Of a stretch of DNA of 6,408 nt, positions 1 through 4,679 are shown one piece after another. The stretch is from Micrococcales bacterium UBA2465 (lineage in GTDB: Bacteria > Actinomycetota > Actinomycetes > Actinomycetales > Microbacteriaceae): assembly GCA_002342255.1 (NCBI GenBank), contig DDPP01000044.1:2324-8731 (forward strand), given 5' to 3'. How positions within the stretch are numbered: the first letter of the stretch is position 1; each line of letters opens with the position of its first letter. Both the position numbers and the translations under genes were made by a program. The notes under the pieces were generated by a model. The model saw only the letters and a list, made by a program, of their open reading frames with translations. It made no database searches and was not told the DNA's origin.

Positions 1-443
1 TCAGAATCAGTGATGTTCGCAAAATGCACCACAGTATTGGTGGCTTTGCCATAAGCCGGCGGCATTGGCTGGCTAACACGGTTATCGATTAGCCAGTGGC
101 CGGTATAAAGTCTGCCAGATCTGCCCCGCATGGTCTTCCAACGTTCGATGGCTACCTCAGCTTCATGGGGTTTGCCTAAAGATTCGCCGTCTAAATCTAA
201 AGCACTGTCACAACCGATGATTAGCGCATCTTGAGCTAAAGGATTGTTTAGCACTGCTTCCGCCTTGGCTTTTGCCAAGAGCAACACCAGATCAGCTGTG
301 TTTCCAATTTGACCAGCGGCCATCGCCATTTCGGCTATTTGTTCTTCGTCAACACCAGGGTTTATCACCACAGGGTCAATGCCAGCATCTTTTAGCAGAC
401 GAAGCCGAGCTGGGGAAGTCGAGGCTAAAACTAGTTTGATCAC
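1..443 (-). CDS. maf: Maf-family nucleoside triphosphate pyrophosphatase (3' part missing)
   Basis: Maf proteins are small cytoplasmic enzymes that hydrolyse (often modified or non-canonical) nucleoside triphosphates to the monophosphate and pyrophosphate. The 147 visible residues carry the family signatures: the N-terminal LASTSPARLRLL loop (residues 6-17), VDEE at 31-34, and GCDSALDLDGESLGKP with the catalytic Asp79 and Lys91. The usual SPRR loop reads SPAR here, so the first of its two arginines is Ala12 while Arg13 remains. Family members are about 190-220 residues, so roughly a quarter, including the C-terminal Q-G motif, lies beyond the left edge. The start is GTG at 443: an in-frame stop at 455-453 leaves no further upstream start. 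No Shine-Dalgarno sequence is visible, and a TAGTGT box six bases upstream suggests a leaderless transcript. It is transcribed divergently from the methyltransferase operon. The exact substrate (dTTP/UTP or m7GTP type) cannot be decided. The family call is secure. Confidence 0.9.
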   Translation of the reverse strand, partial: MIKLVLASTSPARLRLLKDAGIDPVVINPGVDEEQIAEMAMAAGQIGNTADLVLLLAKAKAEAVLNNPLAQDALIIGCDSALDLDGESLGKPHEAEVAIERWKTMRGRSGRLYTGHWLIDNRVSQPMPPAYGKATNTVVHFANITDS

Positions 444-448
444 AAGGC

Positions 449-476
449 AACACTACTAAAAACAGTGTGAAACACT
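449..476. repeat. Three ACACT/AGTGT half-sites in the divergent gap
   Basis: AACACT occurs at 449-454 and again at 471-476, 22 bp apart (about two helical turns). An inverted AGTGT lies between them at 464-468. The last two form the palindrome AGTGT-GAA-ACACT, and the first two form a second inverted repeat with a 9-base spacer. The first copy coincides with the candidate -10 of maf, and the last ends six bases before the methyltransferase GTG. A regulator bound here could control both directions. This is inferred from geometry alone, and chance is possible with 5-bp units in a 39-bp gap. Confidence 0.35.
450..455 (-). promoter_or_regulatory. Candidate -10 box for a leaderless maf transcript
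   Basis: Read on the minus strand this is TAGTGT, which fits the actinobacterial TANNNT -10 pattern. Exactly six bases separate it from the GTG start codon, so transcription would begin at or next to the start codon. With no Shine-Dalgarno in the gap, that is the arrangement expected of a leaderless gene. There is no convincing -35 element. The match is short, so this is a plausible inference, not a firm call. Confidence 0.35.
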
Positions 477-482
477 TGGTGA

Positions 483-1670
483 GTGAAAACAAATTGGCAA
501 GATGAGACTCTTGAACTGACCATTGAAAAAGTGGCCCACGGCGGAGTCTTCGTGGCTAGACACGAATCCAGAGTGGTTTTTGTTTCTGGAGCTATTCCAG
601 GTGAGAAAGTCTTAGCCAGAGTTTTTGAAGACAAAGGTGGCTCTTTTGCTAGAGCAGAAGTCATCCAGGTCATTGAACCTTCATCTGATCGAGTTCAACA
701 TTTTTGGAAAAAATCTGAGGCTGCCGGCGGTGCAGAATTTGGTCACATTGCTTTACGTCGTCAACGCAAACTCAAGCAAGAAGTTTTAGAAGAAGGTCTG
801 CAAAGATTTGCAGGAATTGAACTTGAAGTTCCAGTCGAAGCAATCGATGATAACGAAACCGGTTTGGGTTATCGGACTAGAGTTCAGTTGCATGTGAATG
901 AGTTTGGTGATGCAGGCCCATTTATGGAACGAAGCCACGACGTGGTTAGAGTTCGAAATTTACCGTTGGCTGTTCCCGAAATAGAAGAGCTTGGATTGCA
1001 TCTTAAGAACTGGCAAAACGTTTCTAAAATTCACATCGCAGCATCTAATACCGGTGGTTTGCAGTGGCTGGTAGATAAGAAGGTAAAAGGCGATCAGCAA
1101 CTCATCGAGTCTGCTTTTGGCAGAACCTATCGTTTGTCACCTGGAGCATTTTGGCAGGTGCATAAAAATGCGGCCAACACCCTTGCCAATGTTGTCACCG
1201 ATATGGCAAAAACTGTGGGTTTTACTCAATCTGCTGATAACTTAGACCTTTATGGCGGGGTAGGGCTGTTTGCCGGATCATTGGCAACTATTTTTGGTTT
1301 AGACAGCAAGCTGACTTTGGTCGAGGCTTCAAAGATCGCCACCGCAGATGCAAAAAAGAATTTGGCTGATTTAAAGGGTTTCCGCGCCTTAGCAACCGGC
1401 ACTGGAGCCTATCTAAAAGGGTTAGAACGCTTAGCCCCAGACAGCACTGTGGTAATTGACCCGCCTAGGTCCGGGGCTGGAAGAGAAGTAGTTACAGAGT
1501 TGGTAAGGCTGATGCCAGAGCATTTGATTTATGTGGCCTGTGACCCTATCGCCCTGGCCAGAGATCTAAAGGACCTGCTGGCAGCAAATTACCGGATAGC
1601 TAAAATAAAGGCCTTTGATCTTTTCCCACACACCCATCACTTTGAAACTGTGGTTAGTCTGGTTCGGTGA
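483..1670 (+). CDS. TRAM-domain RNA (uracil-C5) methyltransferase, TrmA/RlmD-like, lacking the Fe-S cysteines
   Basis: Predicted S-adenosylmethionine-dependent enzyme that makes 5-methyluridine in tRNA or 23S rRNA. A TRAM RNA-binding domain spans about residues 5-66. The catalytic domain follows with the LSPGAFWQVH motif (Gln225), the SAM-binding LDLYGGVGLF loop (254-263), VIDPPRSG (Asp326 to Arg329), the nucleophile Cys353 in YVACDP, and Glu388 in the terminal HTHHFE motif, the expected general base. Cys353 is the only cysteine in all 395 residues. The four cysteines that hold a 4Fe-4S cluster in E. coli RumA (CX5CGGCX2C type) are replaced in the stretch HFWKKSEAAGGAEFGH, although its GG is kept. 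Target specificity (tRNA U54 or a 23S site) cannot be assigned. The GTG start at 483 is fixed by an in-frame TGA immediately upstream (480-482). No usefully spaced Shine-Dalgarno is present, so it may be leaderless. It heads the four-gene run and overlaps the response regulator by four bases. Confidence 0.88.
   Translation: MKTNWQDETLELTIEKVAHGGVFVARHESRVVFVSGAIPGEKVLARVFEDKGGSFARAEVIQVIEPSSDRVQHFWKKSEAAGGAEFGHIALRRQRKLKQEVLEEGLQRFAGIELEVPVEAIDDNETGLGYRTRVQLHVNEFGDAGPFMERSHDVVRVRNLPLAVPEIEELGLHLKNWQNVSKIHIAASNTGGLQWLVDKKVKGDQQLIESAFGRTYRLSPGAFWQVHKNAANTLANVVTDMAKTVGFTQSADNLDLYGGVGLFAGSLATIFGLDSKLTLVEASKIATADAKKNLADLKGFRALATGTGAYLKGLERLAPDSTVVIDPPRSGAGREVVTELVRLMPEHLIYVACDPIALARDLKDLLAANYRIAKIKAFDLFPHTHHFETVVSLVR
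1578..1606 (+). promoter_or_regulatory. Candidate internal promoter ahead of the two-component genes
   Basis: CTGGCA (1578-1583), a 17-base spacer and TAAAAT (1601-1606) match the sigma-70-type -35 and -10 consensus at about 4/6 and 5/6. Initiation would fall near 1613, about 55 bases before the response-regulator GTG, inside the 3' end of the methyltransferase gene. If real, it lets the signalling genes be expressed apart from the methyltransferase. It sits in an AT-richer coding stretch, so a chance match cannot be excluded. Confidence 0.3.
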
Positions 1671-2323
1671 GCCAAGTAAAGCCAGCAAAGCCCATTAAGG
1701 TTGCCATCGTTGATGATCACGAGGCAATCAGATTAGGTTTTGCTGGAGCTTGCCAAGATTATGGATACAAGCTCTTGGGTTCAGCCCCAACTGTTTCGGA
1801 ACTACTAGGCAAACTAAAGTCAAAACCCCAGGTTGTGGTTTTGGATCTATCGCTTGCTGATGGTAGTCACCCGGCAGAAAACGTTAGGTCGTTGATTGAC
1901 TATGGTGCTGAAGTTTTGATTTTCTCGATAGCTGACAGAAAATCACAAGTTAGAGCAGCTCTAGTAGAAGGTGCTGCAGCTTTAGTAACCAAAAGCCAAC
2001 AAATGAGCGAACTGTTTGAATGCATCAATCTGGTGGCAAACGGAATCAAGGTGAATACCGCTGAGACTTTGGCCGCAATTGACACCGATCAGGACTTCAA
2101 AGCAAAACTCACTGATCGTGAACTCGAAGTTCTCCGACTGTACGCATCTGGATTAACGTTGAAACAAGTTGCCTATGAACTCAAGCTCAGCAAATACACC
2201 GTCAAAGAACATATCGACCGAGTCAGGGAGAAATACTCAAAGGCTGGTAGGCCGGCACCTGGTAAATCTGAATTGTTGATTCGTCTAATCGAAGATGGAT
2301 TACTTGGAGAAGATCTGCTCTGA
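1667..2323 (+). CDS. NarL/LuxR-family two-component response regulator
   Basis: Cytoplasmic DNA-binding regulator of 218 residues, the usual size for the family. The N-terminal receiver domain (about 10-125) has the acidic pair Asp16-Asp17 in VDDHEAIR, the phospho-accepting Asp60 in VVVLDLSLADG, Ser87 at the switch Thr/Ser position and the invariant Lys109. A linker leads to a LuxR-type helix-turn-helix at about 147-192, beginning LTDRELEVLRLYASGLT and ending with the recognition-helix region YTVKEHIDRVREKY. All catalytic receiver residues are present, so it should be phosphorylated, presumably by the kinase next to it. The GTG start lies inside the methyltransferase stop (GTGA, four-base overlap) and has no clear Shine-Dalgarno of its own, so translation is probably coupled. 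It overlaps the following kinase by one base (TGATG). The target genes are not identifiable here. Confidence 0.93.
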   Translation: MSQVKPAKPIKVAIVDDHEAIRLGFAGACQDYGYKLLGSAPTVSELLGKLKSKPQVVVLDLSLADGSHPAENVRSLIDYGAEVLIFSIADRKSQVRAALVEGAAALVTKSQQMSELFECINLVANGIKVNTAETLAAIDTDQDFKAKLTDRELEVLRLYASGLTLKQVAYELKLSKYTVKEHIDRVREKYSKAGRPAPGKSELLIRLIEDGLLGEDLL

Positions 2324-3495
2324 TGCAAAAAATACAGGCTACCTTTGCAACCGCTCGAGTCAATCGGTTAATTGGTCAGGCTTTCGCCGCTGCTTCAATT
2401 CTTCTGACTGCAGAAAGCACATTGAACTTTATTTCCCAACAGCCTTACCTAAATCAACCAGTTGCCTGGGTTGTTGCTAGTTTGCTGTGGTCCACCACAA
2501 TACTGTATGCCTTTAGCTTTTGGTTTGGTTCAGCCAGATTCATTTATTTAAAGATCCATGCCCTTTACATGTTCTTCTTGGTTGCTGCTTGGCCTTTTAT
2601 TCTGAGTAACCCGGTGCCAACCGATGGCAAGTTTTATCCATGGATTTGGTGGGCAGTCGATACCGGTTGGATAGCTGCGGCGTTGAGTTTCAAACTGCGC
2701 TGGACAGTTGTCTATTTCTTGTTGCTGAACTTTGTCATGCAAGTTCTCTTTGCGATGCCTGTCGGTGGTTCCCACAACTTGCAGCATCTAATTACTGATT
2801 TCCTCTTCACCCTTCTGACTAACGGAACTGCTGCTGTAATCGCATTGTTGCTAAGAAATGCCGCAGAACGAACAGACGCAGCCAGTTCAGAGTCAATTCG
2901 TTCGGCAATTCGGCAGGCCAGGGTGGAGGCGCAAGTTAAGGTCCGCGAACGTTTGGATGCTTTGGTGCATGATCGGGTGTTAACAGCTTTGATCAGTGCC
3001 AGTCGAGCAACTAGCCCTGCCGAAGTAAAAGCAGCCAGTGACCTAGCTGCTTCGGCGATAGCGAAGTTAGCTGAAGTCGAATCGGCTGACGAGTCGGGTT
3101 CTGTATACATCAATGACCTTTTCCAAGCGATAAAGACCGCTGGACAAAATCTAGATGCAGATCTAAATACATCAATTAACCAGAGTTCAAACTGGCAGTT
3201 GGACAAATTAACCGCTAACGCCTTCACCGAAGCTACCATTCAAGCAATACAGAATTCACTATTGCACGCTGGTGGTAAAACTCGGCGGGAATTGATTCTC
3301 AAGTCCACCGATAGAGAGATGAAGATTGTTATAAAAGACGACGGGCGGGGGTTTAGGCCAAGCCGTATCCCTAGAGGGCGACTTGGCATCAGGGTCTCGA
3401 TCATCTCTCGAGTTGAATCTGTCGGTGGAGCAGCCCATATCGCCTCAGAACCAGGTAAAGGTGCCACAATCATCCTGGAATGGACTAAGCCATGA
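2323..3495 (+). CDS. Membrane sensor histidine kinase, NarL-partner (HisKA_3) type
   Basis: Predicted inner-membrane sensor kinase of 390 residues that would autophosphorylate and pass phosphate to Asp60 of the upstream regulator. Six hydrophobic segments lie at about 15-36, 46-69, 73-95, 106-123, 126-146 and 157-178, with very short outside loops and no separate sensory domain. A charged helix (about 179-210) leads to the dimerisation and phospho-accepting site RLDALVHDRVLTAL, with His216-Asp217. The ATPase domain has the N-box EATIQAIQNSLLHA (Glu303, Asn311), the G1 box DDGRGF (Asp339, Gly341, Gly343), a G2-like region RGRLGIRVSIISRVESVGG (351-369) and the closing SEPGKGATIILEW strand. The set is complete, so the kinase should be active. 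The N-box NSLLHA in place of the more usual NAxKHA is a mild deviation. A GGAGA at 2306-2310 sits 12 bases before the ATG, rather far, so coupling to the regulator (TGATG) probably helps. It overlaps the next gene by four bases. Confidence 0.92.
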   Translation: MQKIQATFATARVNRLIGQAFAAASILLTAESTLNFISQQPYLNQPVAWVVASLLWSTTILYAFSFWFGSARFIYLKIHALYMFFLVAAWPFILSNPVPTDGKFYPWIWWAVDTGWIAAALSFKLRWTVVYFLLLNFVMQVLFAMPVGGSHNLQHLITDFLFTLLTNGTAAVIALLLRNAAERTDAASSESIRSAIRQARVEAQVKVRERLDALVHDRVLTALISASRATSPAEVKAASDLAASAIAKLAEVESADESGSVYINDLFQAIKTAGQNLDADLNTSINQSSNWQLDKLTANAFTEATIQAIQNSLLHAGGKTRRELILKSTDREMKIVIKDDGRGFRPSRIPRGRLGIRVSIISRVESVGGAAHIASEPGKGATIILEWTKP

Positions 3496-4454
3496 TCGCA
3501 ATCAGACGTTGGATAGTGGCTGGCATCCCTTTTGTGTATTTACTTTACTTACCGGTCCAATCTCTACTGCTTCCAAACTTGGCTGGACGAGGTTTAGAGT
3601 TACTCGCTCTCGGCATTTACCTATTTTCGGGAATCCCAACGCTTTTACTTTACTCAGGGTTGAAAATTCCTTTAATGCAGGCAATTACAAACGTTGTCCT
3701 GGTGAGTTTAATTCCAACTTTGGTAATTGAACAAAGACATCTTTCTCAAAACTCGGAACTTGGCGGCTGGATGGTGATGGGAATCACAGTAATCCTGACC
3801 GCCACAGCAGTGAGGCAGCACCCCTTCTTTGCAGTTCTGGGACTAGTCATGTTGCTTGTCCAAGTGGGTTTGGAATATGGATTAGAAGGATTCATAAGTT
3901 ACGGATTAGTTGGAGCAATGGTTTTTGTCTTAGCGGGTCTAGGAGTTTCTGGAGGAATAAGAAAAGCCAATCACGAATCAGATAAATACCGAGATCAGGA
4001 ATCGGCAACCCTTGCCAGAATTGCTTCCATTGAGGCAGCCGAACTAGCTCGCAAAGAGAGGTTGCAAGAAGTTCTCTCCAGTGCGGTGCCAACCTTGGAG
4101 AAAATTGCCAAGGCTTCAGAGCCGCTCAGTGAATCAGAAAAGCAAGATGCCGTAAGACTTGAATTGGGTCTCAGAGATGAGATTCGCGGTAAAGGGCTAC
4201 TTACCGAAGAACTGCGCGCGGAGATTTCTAGACTGCGTAATTTAGGTGTTGCAGTTGCCCTATTGGATGAAGGCGGCATGGATGATCTCCCTGTTGAAAG
4301 GAAGAAAGAAATCATCAACCGAGCTATCAAAGAATTACAAGTTGTTGTTTCTGGAAAAGTAACGTTGAGAAGCCCTAGGGGCGAAAAATTTAGACTTACG
4401 GTAGTTGCCTCGCTGCCAGGCCAAGCAATACCAATTTTGAATTTGAAGCTTTAA
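3492..4454 (+). CDS. Six-helix membrane protein with a degenerate histidine-kinase-like cytoplasmic part (putative pseudokinase)
   Basis: I recognise no named family. The 320-residue product has six hydrophobic segments at about 7-29, 35-56, 61-80, 92-107, 110-129 and 134-155, then a long charged helix (about 157-198), repeating the architecture of the kinase before it. Hand alignment places KERLQEVLSSAV on RERLDALVHDRV of the kinase, so His216-Asp217 become Ser196-Ser197. Likewise EIINRAIKE (273-281) falls on EATIQAIQN (303-311): the N-box Glu is kept as Glu273 and the essential Asn becomes Glu281. The final strands VTLRSPRGEKFRLTVV match LILKSTDREMKIVIKD, but the protein ends just where DxGxG should follow, with no G1 or G2 box. 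It should therefore neither accept phosphate there nor bind ATP in the usual way. The middle (about 210-265) resembles the helical hairpin and linker of actinobacterial kinases. The ATGA overlap couples it to the kinase. Role inferred: partner or modulator of that kinase. The open frame is certain, the function is not. Confidence 0.75.
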   Translation: MIAIRRWIVAGIPFVYLLYLPVQSLLLPNLAGRGLELLALGIYLFSGIPTLLLYSGLKIPLMQAITNVVLVSLIPTLVIEQRHLSQNSELGGWMVMGITVILTATAVRQHPFFAVLGLVMLLVQVGLEYGLEGFISYGLVGAMVFVLAGLGVSGGIRKANHESDKYRDQESATLARIASIEAAELARKERLQEVLSSAVPTLEKIAKASEPLSESEKQDAVRLELGLRDEIRGKGLLTEELRAEISRLRNLGVAVALLDEGGMDDLPVERKKEIINRAIKELQVVVSGKVTLRSPRGEKFRLTVVASLPGQAIPILNLKL

Positions 4455-4460
4455 CCCCCA

Positions 4461-4496
4461 ACGGGCCTAGGAGTTGAGATCAACTCTTCGGCCCGT
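4461..4496 (+). terminator. Hairpin terminator of the four-gene operon
   Basis: Beginning six bases after the TAA of the last plus-strand gene, ACGGGCC (4461-4467) pairs with GGCCCGT (4490-4496), and inside it GAGTTGA (4471-4477) pairs with TCAACTC (4480-4486). The two stems are separated by TAG opposite TTC, which can still form one A-U and one G-U pair. No T-run follows (the next bases are CCCCTGG), so this is a tailless hairpin of a kind often proposed for actinobacteria. Position and stem strength support the terminator call. Confidence 0.7.
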
Positions 4497-4546
4497 CCCC
4501 TGGAAATGAATTACAACAAACCCCTTTAGTTCTAGGTAATTCACCT

Positions 4547-4566
4547 TGGAACAAATTTAAGTTCCA
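4547..4566. repeat. Inverted repeat in the convergent gap
   Basis: TGGAAC (4547-4552) and GTTCCA (4561-4566) form a perfect six-base stem around an AT-only eight-base loop. An upstream GTTC-TAGG (from about 4529) could pair with CCTTGGAAC instead. It belongs to neither terminator. I see no coding frame here, no tRNA fold and no well-spaced promoter around it. It could be a protein site or a leftover of an older terminator. Confidence 0.3.
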
Positions 4567-4603
4567 GCCCTACTAATCTCCGACAAATAGCTATCGTGTA
4601 TTA

Positions 4604-4621
4604 GTCCCCACTTTGGGGGAC
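4604..4621. repeat. GC-rich hairpin between the two convergent terminators
   Basis: GTCCCC (4604-4609) pairs with GGGGAC (4616-4621). An alternative register pairs CCCCA with TGGGG across a three-base loop, leaving one bulged G. No T-run follows on either strand. It may be a backup terminator for either convergent transcript, since it lies just beyond the minus-strand terminator and about 110 bases beyond the plus-strand one. Confidence 0.4.
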
Positions 4622-4625
4622 AGGG

Positions 4626-4664
4626 TTAAAAGTTGATGGCCCTCCCGATTGGAAGAGCCATCAA
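4626..4664 (-). terminator. Intrinsic terminator of the DUF885 gene
   Basis: Sixteen bases after the TAA of the minus-strand gene, TTGATGGC (4664-4657, minus strand) pairs with GCCATCAA (4640-4633). The stem continues inward through TCTTCC/GGGAGG to an AATC loop. Two inner positions are mismatched if read as plus-strand RNA but become G-U pairs on the minus strand, giving a continuous stem of about 14 pairs only in that orientation. CTTTTAA follows directly, a short U-run. Stem, tail, distance and strand asymmetry all point to a terminator for the DUF885 transcript. Confidence 0.82.
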
Positions 4665-4679
4665 ACTTGTCAGGACTGT

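Noticed and set aside
440..673. A 77-codon minus-strand open frame reaching over the divergent gap
   Set aside because: It overlaps the starts of both maf and the methyltransferase in a different frame, and both of those have clear family motifs from their first codons.
2712..3239. A 175-codon minus-strand open frame inside the kinase gene
   Set aside because: It lies entirely opposite a kinase with all catalytic motifs, its translation has no recognisable domain and a Ser/Ala/Arg-rich shadow composition, and no start signal precedes it.
3995..4330. A 111-codon minus-strand open frame inside the second membrane protein gene
   Set aside because: Its Ser-rich translation is typical of an antisense shadow of a charged coiled helix. 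The plus-strand frame explains the sequence and is coupled to its neighbour.
4440..4520. A frameshift that could have cut off the ATPase lid of the second membrane protein
   Set aside because: The other frames after 4454 show nothing like the glycine-rich G1 or G2 boxes, and a terminator hairpin starts six bases after the stop. The short C-terminus therefore looks genuine.
4500..4603. A small RNA or tRNA gene in the convergent gap
   Set aside because: No cloverleaf or CCA-type end can be drawn, and TTGGAA with TACTAA or TAATCT are 19 or 22 bases apart, too far for a convincing promoter. Only the inverted repeat is reported.
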